Positions 37,170 through 47,621 of a stretch of DNA of 64,000 nucleotides are shown one piece after another (the stretch's first letter is position 1; the number at the start of each line of letters is the position of its first letter). The notes under the pieces were generated by a model that was not told where the DNA came from, made no database searches, and saw only the letters and a program-made list of their open reading frames with translations. A program made the position numbers and the translations under genes. Source of the DNA: Asticcacaulis sp. MM231. GTDB taxonomy: Bacteria; Pseudomonadota; Alphaproteobacteria; Caulobacterales; Caulobacteraceae. The stretch covers positions 434,001-498,000 of the forward strand of contig NZ_OZ075108.1 of NCBI RefSeq assembly GCF_964186625.1, in the 5' to 3' direction.

Positions 37170-38204
37170 TTACGGGCAAGGGTTGGGGTGGCTGAGGTGC
37201 AGTTTAAACACCGCCTTGTCGATCTCATCGGTCCACACCGTATCGAAGGCGTCGATATCATCGATCAACTGCGTCATGCTGCTGGCACCGATGATGGTTG
37301 AGGTAACGAACGGCCGCTGATCGACAAATTTCAGCGCCAGTTGTTCAGGCTTCAGCCCCAATTCGGCGGCCAGATCGACATAGCGGTTGATTGTTTCCTC
37401 ACCGCCGGGGCCTTCATAGCGGTTGAGGCGCTGGTAGAGCGTCTTGCGAGCGCCTTCGGGCAGGGCGCCGTCGCGGTATTTGCCGATAAGATAGCCTTGC
37501 GCCAGCGACGAATAGGCCAGCAGACCGACATCCTCGCGCAGGGCCACCTCGGCCAGTCCGTAATCGAAGGCGCGCGACACCAGAGAATAGGCGTTCTGAA
37601 TCGAGGCGATGCGCGGCAGGCCATGCTTTTCGGCTTCGCTCAGGAACTTCATCACGCCGTAGGGGCTCTCGTTCGAGACGCCGACATGGCGAATCCGCCC
37701 AGCCTTCACGTGACGGTCGAGGCTTTCCAGAATGCTGAGAAAGCTCTCATAATCGGCATCGTAATCGCTATAGTGATGGAAGCCAAAACCGTTGTAGCGG
37801 CGGTCGGGCCAATGGAGCTGATAGAGGTCGATATAGTCGGTTTGCAGACGCTTGAGCGAGCCTTCGACGGCGGCATTGAGATGGTCGCGGGTATGACGCG
37901 GCCCGCCACGAATCCAGCCCATAAAGTCAGCGCGACCGGCGGCCTTCGTCGCCAGGATGATGTCCTGGCGATTACCGCGCGCCCGGAACCATTCGCCGAT
38001 GATGCGCTCTGTGGCGCCTTGGGTTTCCGGACGCGGCGGGATGGCGTAGGCCTCGGCGGTATCGAAGAAATTAATGCCGCGCGTCAGGGCATAGTCCATC
38101 TGGTCCCAGGCATCGCCCTGAGACACCTGGCTGCCATACATCATGGTGCCGAGACATACGCGCGAAACCGACAGGTCGGTGCGGCCAAGGGGAGAGTATT
38201 TCAT
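37170..38204 (-). CDS. Aldo/keto reductase (Tas/YajO-like)
   Basis: 344 residues. AKR barrel: MKYSPLGRTDLSVSRVCLGT at the start, catalytic Asp and Tyr in FFDTAEAYAIPP near 47-56, the lysine in ILATKAAGR near 90, the catalytic His in YQLHWPDR near 131, NADP-binding STIIGASSMTQL near 306. The length and the PPRPETQG insertion after the tyrosine are typical of Tas-like members. It reduces aldehydes or ketones with NADPH; physiological substrate unknown. Upstream of, and probably cotranscribed with, the CoA-ester lyase. Confidence 0.92.
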   Translation of the reverse strand: MKYSPLGRTDLSVSRVCLGTMMYGSQVSQGDAWDQMDYALTRGINFFDTAEAYAIPPRPETQGATERIIGEWFRARGNRQDIILATKAAGRADFMGWIRGGPRHTRDHLNAAVEGSLKRLQTDYIDLYQLHWPDRRYNGFGFHHYSDYDADYESFLSILESLDRHVKAGRIRHVGVSNESPYGVMKFLSEAEKHGLPRIASIQNAYSLVSRAFDYGLAEVALREDVGLLAYSSLAQGYLIGKYRDGALPEGARKTLYQRLNRYEGPGGEETINRYVDLAAELGLKPEQLALKFVDQRPFVTSTIIGASSMTQLIDDIDAFDTVWTDEIDKAVFKLHLSHPNPCP

Positions 38205-38383
38205 GCTGAATCCGCTTAGAAAATCCCAAATTCTCGCTTAGAGAATCAAAGTCTGACCCTGTGAATGATCCCCCCTTGTCAGTCGGGGTAACGAGGGCCA
38301 TATTATTTGATAGAACGTCTCTATTAAGCCCATATGTTTTGGTCGTATAGAGTGGTCACGAAATTAACAGGGGTTTTAAACCT

Positions 38384-39130
38384 ATGAACGACACCGATTA
38401 TATTGCCTTACCTTCGGCTGAGGAACAGGCCCGCGATATGGGCCTGAAGAACTTCCTTATGGGCATCTATCAGAAGATGGCGCTTGGCCTTGTGCTGACG
38501 GGCGCCATGGCTTGGGCCGTGGCGAACACGCCGGCCTTCGCACAGCTTCTTTACCAGTTCACGCCGGATGGCCGGGTTGCTGGCTATACCATTCTGGGCT
38601 GGATCTTCGCCTTCGCGCCGCTCGGCTTGAGCTTCATCTCCGGCCGCTTCATGAATGGCCTGAATGCCGGCGTTTCGGGCGCCTTCTACTGGGTGTTCGT
38701 CGCCGTCATGGGCGTGTCGCTGTCGTCGATCTTCCTGATGTACACTGGCATCTCGATCGCCAACATCTTCTTCATCACCGCCGCCACCTTCGGCGTCGTC
38801 AGCCTTGTCGGCTACACTACCAAGGTCAACATGACCGGCTGGGGCGGCTTCTTCTCGGTTGCCGTTCTGGGCCTGATCATTGCCGGCATCGCCAACGCCT
38901 TCCTCTTCAAGAGCGGCCTGATGAGCATGGTGATGTCGGGTATCGGCGTTCTGCTGTTCTCGGCCCTGATCGCCTATCAGACACAGTCGCTCAAGCAACT
39001 GTATTACTCGACCGGTTCGCTGTCGGCTAACCACCGCGCGGCCCTGACCTATATCGGCGCCATTGGCCTCTATGTCAGCTTTATCAACCTGTTCCTCAGC
39101 CTGTTGAACCTGTTCGGCGGCCGCCGCTAA
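38384..39130 (+). CDS. Bax inhibitor-1/YccA-family membrane protein
   Basis: 248 residues with seven hydrophobic helices and a polar N-terminal tail of about 25 residues. Landmarks: FLMGIYQKMALGLVLTGAMAW at about 25-45, FAPLGLSFISGRFMNG, and the conserved acidic-free C-terminal helix YIGAIGLYVSFINLFLSLLNLFGGRR. Relatives (YbhL, YccA, BsYetJ) act as calcium-leak or protease-regulating membrane proteins. The ATG follows GGGG at about nine bases. Closed by a strong terminator. Tail to tail with the DUF2794 gene. Confidence 0.93.
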   Translation: MNDTDYIALPSAEEQARDMGLKNFLMGIYQKMALGLVLTGAMAWAVANTPAFAQLLYQFTPDGRVAGYTILGWIFAFAPLGLSFISGRFMNGLNAGVSGAFYWVFVAVMGVSLSSIFLMYTGISIANIFFITAATFGVVSLVGYTTKVNMTGWGGFFSVAVLGLIIAGIANAFLFKSGLMSMVMSGIGVLLFSALIAYQTQSLKQLYYSTGSLSANHRAALTYIGAIGLYVSFINLFLSLLNLFGGRR

Positions 39131-39157
39131 ATCCGGCGACAAGCGTTAAAATGAAAG

Positions 39158-39185
39158 CCCTCCGGAGCGATCCGGAGGGTCTTTT
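39158..39185 (+). terminator. Rho-independent terminator of the BI-1 gene
   Basis: CCCTCCGGA (39158-39166), loop GCGA, TCCGGAGGG (39171-39179), then TCTTTTT. A perfect nine-base stem. Confidence 0.92.
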
Positions 39186-39532
39186 TATGACAAGAGGTCG
39201 AACTTGCGCTTATCCAGCACAGCCAGCACAGGCCCCAGTTCTCGGCCGCGCTTAAGCACCATACCCGCCTGATTAAACACCGCAAAGGCGCCCTGCTTGC
39301 GGGCCAGGGACGGGCGCTTCTCGATGCGATAGAAGGGGGCTTCTCCGGCACGGCGGAAGATGTTGAAGGCCACGGCGTCGGTGAGTTGATCTATGCCGTA
39401 ATCGCGCCATTCGCCGGCGGCGACCTGCTGGCCATAGAGCCGCAGGATCATTTCCAGTTCCTTGCGCTCGAAGAAGACGACCTCCGGGCCTTTGGAAGCG
39501 CCGAATGCGCCGCTAAAATCCTGAACACTCAT
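39185..39532 (-). CDS. DUF2794 domain-containing protein
   Basis: 115 residues from ATG 39532; the frame extends to 39571. Soluble and small. Conserved DUF2794 features: VVFFERKELEMILRLYG near residue 18, WRDYGIDQLTDAVAFNIFRRA in the middle, and the tail PSLARKQGAFAVFNQAGMVL followed by KRGRELGPVL. The family is widespread in alphaproteobacteria and its function is unknown. The gene stops within the BI-1 terminator. Divergent from the probable small RNA upstream. Confidence 0.88.
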   Translation of the reverse strand: MSVQDFSGAFGASKGPEVVFFERKELEMILRLYGQQVAAGEWRDYGIDQLTDAVAFNIFRRAGEAPFYRIEKRPSLARKQGAFAVFNQAGMVLKRGRELGPVLAVLDKRKFDLLS

Positions 39533-39606
39533 AGGCCAACCTGTGTCAATTGCAGATCCAGTACACGCCACCTCAATGAATCGCGCAAGTCATTCGCTAG
39601 GGAAAT

Positions 39607-39632
39607 ATAACCGGTCTTTATGCTCCGGTTAT
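39607..39632. promoter_or_regulatory. Inverted repeat, possible operator
   Basis: ATAACCGG (39607-39614), ten bases, CCGGTTAT (39625-39632), a perfect 8-base palindrome in the gap between DUF2794 and the probable RNA gene, 75 bases upstream of DUF2794. There is no T run, so a protein-binding site is more likely than a terminator. Confidence 0.35.
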
Positions 39633-39697
39633 GAAATCGCCCCGGAATGACCTCAATTTGGCCCTTCCTGCGCCCGCTTCGGACGCCAATATGTCCT

Positions 39698-39854
39698 TGT
39701 CAGCCAAGGCGATCTGGTTCGGGTTCCCCCTGAACAGCCCCCCCAGCCCCCGGGAATCTAATCGGGTCTCTTGGCTGACAGATACATTTCTTCTTCCCCG
39801 AGATACATGTTCTGCGCCGCTACGGACTTCCCCTCCCCGTAGCGGCGTTTTTTT
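39698..39854 (+). ncRNA. Probable C-rich small RNA with own terminator
   Basis: The 355-base gap 39533-39887 holds no convincing protein gene but ends in an excellent plus-strand terminator: CGCCGCTACG (39815-39824) with CGTAGCGGCG (39838-39847) and seven T. No plus-strand gene precedes it. Upstream, TGTCAGCCAAG (39698-39708) pairs with CTTGGCTGACA (39770-39780), enclosing GTTCGGG/CCCTGAAC and CCCG/CGGG hairpins and long C runs. The terminator loop contains CCCCTCCCC, complementary to Shine-Dalgarno sequences. Such C-rich loops are known from alphaproteobacterial sRNAs (CcsR, GsrN). The 5' end and promoter are not established. Confidence 0.55.
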
Positions 39855-39887
39855 GTGATCTTTTTTGCTCGCATGCGTCGCGCGGGC

Positions 39888-40514
39888 TTAGGCCCAGAGA
39901 CCGGCCTTCGATTTTGGCATGGCGACGAAGAAGGGGAGAGCTTCCATGCGCTCCAGCCATACCAGGATATTGGGATAGCCCGCAAGGTCGATACCCCCTT
40001 CCGGGGCGTGAGCGATATAGGTGTAACAGGCCAGATCCGCCAGGGTCAGGCTGTCCCCCACAAGCCAGTCACGGCGCGCCAGATGGCTTTCCACCACATT
40101 CAGGAAATCATGCGCTACCTGCTGAGCGACCGAAATGTCCTGCGGCGTCTTGAAGATATTGATGCGCCGCGCGGCGGCCGGACCGTAGGCTATGGGGCCG
40201 GAGGTCTTGGCCAGCCAGGTAATGACCTCGGCGTGCTGTGCGGGCGCCTGCGGCAGGTAGGTGTGTGTGGTGTCGTAGGTCAGGGCGAGATAGGTCATGA
40301 TGGCGACGAAGTCCCAGATGATCGTGCCGTTGTCATTGATCACCGGCACCTGCCCGAACGGGTTCATGGCGAGGAAATCCGCCGTCTTCTGTTCCTTGTC
40401 GCGCAGATTGACGTCGATGCGATTGAACGGCACGTCAAGCGCACGCAGGAGCAGCTCGACGCGGTGCGCGTTGCCAGAAAGCGGAAAGGTGTAGAACTTG
40501 ATGCGCTGGGTCAT
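39888..40514 (-). CDS. Glutathione S-transferase family protein
   Basis: 208 residues from ATG 40514, with GGAGACACC just upstream. Thioredoxin-like N-terminal domain (1-80): FYTFPLSGNAHRVELLLRAL with the serine likely activating glutathione, then MNPFGQVPVINDNG with the cis-proline, and an acidic DFVAIM in place of the usual ES pair. The all-helical C-terminal domain (90-205) includes the N-capping LTLADLACYTYIA motif. It probably conjugates or reduces small electrophiles; substrate unknown. Monocistronic, convergent with the small RNA. Confidence 0.9.
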   Translation of the reverse strand: MTQRIKFYTFPLSGNAHRVELLLRALDVPFNRIDVNLRDKEQKTADFLAMNPFGQVPVINDNGTIIWDFVAIMTYLALTYDTTHTYLPQAPAQHAEVITWLAKTSGPIAYGPAAARRINIFKTPQDISVAQQVAHDFLNVVESHLARRDWLVGDSLTLADLACYTYIAHAPEGGIDLAGYPNILVWLERMEALPFFVAMPKSKAGLWA

Positions 40515-40561
40515 GGTGTCTCCTGTGTCTTTTTAGGTCTCCATTGACCAAAATCCGGCAG

Positions 40562-40837
40562 TTATGTGCCGTGCTGCGCGAAGAACAAAAGCCGCATCCC
40601 GGCATCCGTCAATACGAAGACCGCCGGGCCGATCATGGCGACGGCGATAAAGCGCCAGCCGCCGCCTCTGCGCAGGGTATAGACGCCGCAGACGACCGCG
40701 ATAACGGCGAAGATCAGGCTTTGAACGATGAAGCCTTGCGCGGCTTCAGTCGCGGCTGTGACGAGGTTCAGGATCACGGCATAGAGCGCTGCGGCCAGTC
40801 CGGCGATGGTGATGACTAGGGGGAGACGGTTTTTCAT
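40562..40837 (-). CDS. Small three-helix membrane protein, unknown function
   Basis: 91 residues from ATG 40837. A much longer open frame runs upstream to 41140, but it crosses the acnA terminator and the acnA 3' end, so it is not used. Three hydrophobic segments: 5-27, 33-52 and 60-80, with RRGGGW in the last loop. No recognisable motif. It stands between acnA and the glutathione transferase on the same strand as both. No strong ribosome site, so the call is moderate. Confidence 0.55.
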   Translation of the reverse strand: MKNRLPLVITIAGLAAALYAVILNLVTAATEAAQGFIVQSLIFAVIAVVCGVYTLRRGGGWRFIAVAMIGPAVFVLTDAGMRLLFFAQHGT

Positions 40838-40928
40838 AGCTGAGTTTAGGGCTGGCCAAGGAAGAAAGCAAGAAACCCCACCAACGCATCTAGCGCTTAG
40901 CGCGTCGTAGCGCTGTCGAGTTACGGGT

Positions 40929-40985
40929 GCAGGGTCGTTACGACCCTGCAAAGAAAAAGCCCTCCGACCTGAGGGCCGAAGGGCT
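40929..40985 (-). terminator. Terminator region downstream of acnA (two hairpins)
   Basis: Read on the minus strand: stem 40977-40985 with 40958-40966 (AGCCCTTCG/CGGAGGGCT), followed by TTTTTC, then a second perfect nine-base stem GCAGGGTCG/CGACCCTGC (40929-40937 with 40941-40949). The first has the terminator T run. Confidence 0.8.
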
Positions 40986-41009
40986 TTTCTTTTATCAATG
41001 TCGCAGAAC

Positions 41010-43706
<2,697 letters not shown>

Positions 43707-43896
43707 TGTACGCAGTATCCTTCTTCAGAACCGCCCGGACGCCCCGATGGCGACCGTAATTTCAGCCTGCGCGGAAGACCGGGGACGCACAGGGTTTCCC
43801 GGTCGCGCTGCAATGCCGTAAAGGCGGGCAATTTGCCTTCTAAACTTCTTATTTGTTTTCGTCTATGTAAGCCGTAACGCGAAAAGGGTTATTTTT

Positions 43897-44532
43897 ATGG
43901 GTGTGAGTTTGAGGGTTGAGGGGTTAAGTCTGAAAAAAGGCTATAACCTACTGATTCATAATCTGAATTTTACCCTGAAATCTGGCGAGACGATAAGCCT
44001 GTATGGCGAAAACGGCGTCGGAAAAACAACGCTTTTACGCACCCTGGCAGGCTTTTTGACGCCCTTTGCCGGCGCCATTTCTGCGTCTGAGAATGATATG
44101 CAGATTGAGCCGGAAATCTGGCAAGGCCGCATGATCCATTTTCTCGGTCATCACGATGCGCTCAGCCCTTCGCGGACGGTGGTGCAGGAGTTGAAATTCC
44201 AGGCCGATTATCTGGGTGGCGCTGTGGCCGGTATCGAGATGCTGAATTTAACGCCGCTGCTTGATCTGGAGACGCGCTATCTGTCGGCGGGCCAGAAACG
44301 CCGTTTGTCCTGCGCCAAGTTGCTGATGGCGAAGCGTTCGCTGTGGCTGCTCGATGAGCCCATGGCGCCGCTCGATGTGGATCATCGCGCGCTGCTTAGC
44401 GGCCTGATGCAGGCGCATCTGGCGGCGGGTGGCATGATCATCGCGGCGGTGCATGATCCGCTGCCGTTCGCTACTCGGATACTGAAACTGGAGCGCCCGA
44501 CGGCGAAAGAACGCGAGGCCGCCAGTGTTTGA
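43897..44532 (+). CDS. ccmA: CcmA, heme exporter ATP-binding subunit
   Basis: 211 residues. ABC ATPase: Walker A YGENGVGKTTLLRT near residue 35, Q-loop region FLGHHDALSPSRTV, the signature LSAGQKRRLS near 129, Walker B WLLDEPMAPLD near 150, and the switch histidine in AAVHDPL near 187. With CcmB and CcmC it drives transfer of heme to CcmE for cytochrome c maturation. The shortened C terminus is normal for CcmA. ATG 43897 follows AAAAGGG. First gene of the ccm group; a nested palindromic repeat separates it from ccmB. Confidence 0.94.
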   Translation: MGVSLRVEGLSLKKGYNLLIHNLNFTLKSGETISLYGENGVGKTTLLRTLAGFLTPFAGAISASENDMQIEPEIWQGRMIHFLGHHDALSPSRTVVQELKFQADYLGGAVAGIEMLNLTPLLDLETRYLSAGQKRRLSCAKLLMAKRSLWLLDEPMAPLDVDHRALLSGLMQAHLAAGGMIIAAVHDPLPFATRILKLERPTAKEREAASV

Positions 44533-44548
44533 GTCAATTCACATCTTT

Positions 44549-44704
44549 TCCTCCCCTGTAGCGAAGCGTTCGGGGGAGGTGGCGCGGCGTAGTCCGCGAC
44601 GGAGGGGGCTTGGCTCTGTCGCGGAAATAGCCCCCTCCGTCTCGACGCGCTACGACCTAAAGGTCTTCGCTTGCTCGACACCTCCCCCGCTTCGCAGGGG
44701 AGGA
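44549..44704. repeat. Nested palindromic repeat inside the ccm operon
   Basis: Three nested inverted repeats: TCCTCCCCTG...GCGAAGCG (44549-44568, two-base bulge) with CGCTTCGCAGGGGAGGA (44688-44704), CGGGGGAGGTG (44571-44581) with CACCTCCCCCG (44679-44689), and CGGAGGGGGC (44600-44609) with GCCCCCTCCG (44630-44639). Its right end, GGGGAGGA, lies at the ribosome-binding position of ccmB. It looks like a dispersed extragenic palindrome of this genome. Confidence 0.8.
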
Positions 44705-44709
44705 GAAGA

Positions 44710-45378
44710 ATGATCCGCGCTTCTCTCGCCCTTATCCGCCGTGACCTTGGCCTGTCGCTGACCCGTGGCGGCGGACCTCTGCTCAGCGTCGGTTTTTACC
44801 TGACCCTGATGGCGATGATCCCTTTGAGCCTCGGCCCCGATCAGGCGGTGCTGTCGCGCATCGCCGCGGGTCTGACCTGGTTGTGCCTGGCGCTCTCCAG
44901 CCTGCTTTCATTGGAGCGCTTGTTCGAGCGCGACTACGAGGACGCGGTGTTCGATACCCTGCGGCTCGGCCCGTTGCCGCTCGAACTGATCGCGCTGCTG
45001 AAATGCATCAGTCAGTGGCTTGGCACCGGCGTCATATTGTCGCTGATGACCCCCGTGGTGATGATCATTCTGGGCGCTCCGATGTCGCTGGCCCTGATGG
45101 GGCTGGTCTCGGCTTTTCTCGGCTCTTTGAGCTTCGCCCTGATCGGCGGGATCGGTGCCTCACTGGCGCTCGGATCGCGCAAGGGCGGGGTGCTGATGGC
45201 GTTGTTGGTGTTACCATTTTACGTGCCGCCGGTGATCTTTGGCGCCGGCCTGATGCAGGCGGTCCAGACGGGCGCGTCACCGCTGCAGGCTCTGGCGTTT
45301 TTAAGTGCCTATGCGCTATTCGCCCTGGCCTTGGGCCCCGTCGCCATGGGCGCAGCCCTCAGAAGTGCGTTGAGCTAA
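44710..45378 (+). CDS. ccmB: CcmB, heme exporter membrane subunit
   Basis: 222 residues from ATG 44710. Six hydrophobic helices, with the typical N-terminal RRDLGLSLTRGGG before the first helix, LERLFERDYEDAVFDTLRLGPLPLE in the first cytoplasmic loop, and GGVLMALLVLPFYVPPVIFG before the fifth helix. It is the permease partner of CcmA. The ribosome-binding site GGGGAGGAG is supplied by the right end of the palindromic repeat that separates it from ccmA. A small antisense gene follows before ccmC. Confidence 0.93.
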   Translation: MIRASLALIRRDLGLSLTRGGGPLLSVGFYLTLMAMIPLSLGPDQAVLSRIAAGLTWLCLALSSLLSLERLFERDYEDAVFDTLRLGPLPLELIALLKCISQWLGTGVILSLMTPVVMIILGAPMSLALMGLVSAFLGSLSFALIGGIGASLALGSRKGGVLMALLVLPFYVPPVIFGAGLMQAVQTGASPLQALAFLSAYALFALALGPVAMGAALRSALS

Positions 45379-45382
45379 AGGC

Positions 45383-45694
45383 TTACCACGGTAAGAAGCG
45401 CGTGGCCTTGATGCGGTGCTCTCGGTAAGCGATGCGGCGGCAGTTCTTGTTGCCGAACCAGGCCCGCGCCGGCATGCTGAGCGCGATCATGCCCAGCACG
45501 GCGTACTGGATATAGAGGCGCGCCTCGGGCGCGTTCGGCAGATAGCGTTCGATGGCGTAAACCAGACCCGCCATCGTGAAGGCGGCGAGCCAGGCCATCC
45601 AGCGGCAATCCTTGCGGACATCGAAATAATAGACAGCGAAGGTGACGCCAAAAACACCGCCCACCATCAGGGCATCGAACAACCCAAAAGCCAT
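45383..45694 (-). CDS. Small membrane protein encoded against the ccm operon
   Basis: 103 residues from ATG 45694, with GGGAGAGG four bases upstream. A longer open frame in the same register (to 46555) is antisense to ccmC and is rejected. Three hydrophobic segments (about 4-22, 34-50, 62-80) with RKDCRW and a basic C terminus (REHRIKATRFLPW). The family is not recognised. Its stop lies four bases from the ccmB stop, tail to tail, and it splits ccmAB from ccmCDG, which therefore need a separate promoter or antisense read-through. Confidence 0.6.
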   Translation of the reverse strand: MAFGLFDALMVGGVFGVTFAVYYFDVRKDCRWMAWLAAFTMAGLVYAIERYLPNAPEARLYIQYAVLGMIALSMPARAWFGNKNCRRIAYREHRIKATRFLPW

Positions 45695-45793
45695 AAAGCC
45701 TCTCCCAGCTACACATCCATCATACGGTAAAACCGCAAGTATTCCGTTAACGCGTGGCGGGTGTGGCTCTTGCCCAAAATCGCCAAACCCCCT

Positions 45794-46525
45794 ATGTCCG
45801 AAAGCATGATCAATTTCCTCGCCAATCCGGAACGGTTCACCCGCGTGACGCGCCCCTTGCGGCCGTGGCTGGCGGGGCTGGCCGCGCTGTTGCTCGCCTG
45901 GGGGCTTTACCTCTGCTTCGCCTCGCCGGAGGATTACCAGCAGGGCGATACGGTTCGCATCATGTATGTCCATGTGCCGGCCGCCTGGCTCGGGCTTGCC
46001 ATCTACGGCGCCATGGGGTTGTCGAGCTTCTTCGGCCTGATCTTCCGCCATGCCCTGGCCGATGCCGCCGCCAAGGCGCTGGCGCCGATCGGTGCGGTTT
46101 TCACCGCGCTGGCTCTGGCCACTGGTTCGCTGTGGGGGATGCCGATGTGGGGCACGCCGTGGCAATGGGACGGACGCATGACCTCCGAACTGGTGCTGCT
46201 GCTGTTCTATATCGGCTATATCGCGCTCCATGCCTCGATCGAGGACGAGGTGCGCGCCGCGAAATCGACCGCCATCCTGGCCATGGTCGGTCTGGTCAAT
46301 CTGCCGATCGTGCATTTTTCGGTGCAGTGGTGGAACAGCCTGCATCAGGGTGGCTCGATCTTCGTCAAGGGCGGCCCGACCGTTGGGGCCGAGATGCTGT
46401 GGCCTTTGTTTGTCATGGTCGGCGCCTATCACGCCCTGACCCTGTGGCTGTTCCTTACCCGGCTCGATTCCGAGATCCTCGCCCGCAAGTACCGCGCCCT
46501 GCGCGCCCGTTTGAGCTTTAACTAG
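45794..46525 (+). CDS. ccmC: CcmC, heme transporter/chaperone
   Basis: 243 residues from ATG 45794; the frame opens at 45761. Six membrane helices. The WWD-like tryptophan-rich signature appears as GSLWGMPMWGTPWQWDGRMTS near 122-142, and the two heme-liganding periplasmic histidines lie in MYVHVPAAWLG near 60 and IVHFSVQWWNSLHQG near 183. CcmC presents heme to CcmE. Followed by ccmD ten bases after the stop. Confidence 0.95.
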   Translation: MSESMINFLANPERFTRVTRPLRPWLAGLAALLLAWGLYLCFASPEDYQQGDTVRIMYVHVPAAWLGLAIYGAMGLSSFFGLIFRHALADAAAKALAPIGAVFTALALATGSLWGMPMWGTPWQWDGRMTSELVLLLFYIGYIALHASIEDEVRAAKSTAILAMVGLVNLPIVHFSVQWWNSLHQGGSIFVKGGPTVGAEMLWPLFVMVGAYHALTLWLFLTRLDSEILARKYRALRARLSFN

Positions 46526-46535
46526 GAGACCGTGC

Positions 46536-46691
46536 ATGGATTTCGATATGGGCAAGTACGCGCTGTTTGTTTGGGGTTCCTACGGTTTCAGCTTTCTGGC
46601 GCTGGGTGCTCTCGTCGTGGTGTCGCTGCTGGTGCAGGCGCGCCGGCGTAAGGTGCTGGAGGCCTTGCAGGCTGCGGCGGATAGCCAATGA
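46536..46691 (+). CDS. ccmD: CcmD, small heme exporter subunit
   Basis: 51 residues. GGAG in the short gap after ccmC serves as the ribosome site. One membrane helix (about 12-32) after an aromatic, acidic N terminus (MDFDMGKYALFVWGSYG), then a positively charged RRRKVLEAL helix, exactly the CcmD pattern. It is needed to release holo-CcmE from CcmABC. Its TGA overlaps the ATG of ccmG (ATGA), so the two are translationally coupled. Confidence 0.88.
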   Translation: MDFDMGKYALFVWGSYGFSFLALGALVVVSLLVQARRRKVLEALQAAADSQ

Positions 46692-47218
46692 AGCGCCTGA
46701 TCTACTTTGCGCCGCTGGTGCTGTTCGTCGGCTTGCTGGCGGTTCTGGCCTATTACAATTTCCACAAAAAAACCCAGTACGAACCACGCGAAATGGTCGG
46801 GAAATCGGTGCCGGAGGTGGTGCTGAACGATGTGCAGGACGGGACGCCAGCGTCGCTGAAAGCGCTGGTTGCGGCCTCGGATAAGCCGGTCATGGTCAAT
46901 TTTTTTGCCTCGTGGTGCGCGCCCTGTATCAGTGAAAATCCGCAACTAATGGGTCTGAAGGCGAAGGGCGTGACGATTATCGGCATCGCCTGGAAGGACG
47001 AACCGCAGAACACGCTGAAATTCCTGGCGCAGCATGACAATCCGTTTGTGAAGACGCTGAGCGATCCGGAAGGCAAGATGGCGCTGGCCTTTGGCAATAC
47101 GGGTGTGCCGGAAACCTATATCGTCATGCCTGACGGCACCATCACCGACAAGATCAGCGGCCCGATCGTGCCCGATACCTTCGATGCGGTCTACGCCGAG
47201 GTCAGCGCGAAAAGATAA
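46688..47218 (+). CDS. ccmG: CcmG/DsbE, periplasmic thiol-disulfide oxidoreductase
   Basis: 176 residues. N-terminal membrane anchor (about 5-23), then a thioredoxin-like domain with VNFFASWCAPCISENPQL (active-site WCAPC near 78-82), the GIAWKDE insertion, and the cis-proline in GVPETYIV near 140. It reduces apocytochrome c cysteines before heme attachment. Overlaps ccmD by four bases. CcmE, CcmF and CcmH are not in the window. Electron supply could come from the DsbD/ScsB protein at 8130 (inference). Confidence 0.93.
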   Translation: MKRLIYFAPLVLFVGLLAVLAYYNFHKKTQYEPREMVGKSVPEVVLNDVQDGTPASLKALVAASDKPVMVNFFASWCAPCISENPQLMGLKAKGVTIIGIAWKDEPQNTLKFLAQHDNPFVKTLSDPEGKMALAFGNTGVPETYIVMPDGTITDKISGPIVPDTFDAVYAEVSAKR

Positions 47219-47223
47219 GGGTG

Positions 47224-47297
47224 TGGAGGCCTGCCCCCGAATTGAACGGGGCTGAGCGGGGTTGCACTCCGCTGCGTAAACTCTCCGCCAGCAGGCC
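47224..47297 (-). tRNA. tRNA-Cys (anticodon GCA), CCA encoded
   Basis: 74 bases. Acceptor stem GGCCTGC/GCAGGCC, discriminator T73 and encoded CCA as in cysteine tRNAs. The T arm CCCCG-TTCAATT-CGGGG is canonical. The anticodon loop reads GTGCAAC with anticodon GCA. Variable loop TCAG, four bases, typical for tRNA-Cys. Oddities: bases 32 and 38 are G and C instead of pyrimidine and A, 31-39 is A-C, and the D loop has one G (GAGAGTTTA) where GG is usual. It may be a divergent functional tRNA or a decaying copy. It lies between ccmG and slyX. Confidence 0.85.
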
Positions 47298-47423
47298 AAT
47301 AACGGGACTACCGCGCCTCACTTTGAATGGCAAAGCTTCGCGCGTAAACGGGGCACTTTAACAAAGTTCACCCAACGTAAATCTCGCCCTCCCTTAACGT
47401 GGCACTATAGGTGAGGAGGCAAC

Positions 47424-47621
47424 TCAATAATGCGGTGGCTTGGTGACCGCCGGTGCATCGACTAAGGCCATGCTCTCCAGTCGCTCGCCCAGGCTTTCCA
47501 GCGCACGCTTCATCCGGTCGATGATCTTCCATTGTTCGGTCAACTGGTCGGACAGTTCATCAATGGTCTTGCCCTGATGCGCCACGGTTTCTTCCAGCGC
47601 GGTTATCCGGTCGATGGACAT
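47424..47621 (-). CDS. slyX: SlyX-family protein
   Basis: 65 residues. Short heptad-patterned coiled coil (about 3-50: ALEETVAHQGKTIDELSDQL, then TEQWKIIDRMKRAL) ending in the SlyX tail PPHY. Function of SlyX is unknown. The ATG overlaps the pheA stop (TAATG), so the two are translationally coupled. Confidence 0.85.
   Translation of the reverse strand: MSIDRITALEETVAHQGKTIDELSDQLTEQWKIIDRMKRALESLGERLESMALVDAPAVTKPPHY

Noticed and set aside
38356..38383. TTAA-N7-TTTA just before the BI-1 gene as a CtrA site
   Set aside because: One mismatch in a low-complexity context, and it lies almost on the ribosome site, so it is not convincing.
39631..39858. 75-codon frame inside the RNA candidate region
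   Set aside because: It runs through the terminator hairpin and T run, has no ribosome site, and its translation is proline/serine-rich without pattern.
45383..46555. 390-residue minus-strand open frame across ccmC
   Set aside because: Only the last 103 codons (45383-45694) have a ribosome site and membrane helices; the rest is antisense to ccmC.
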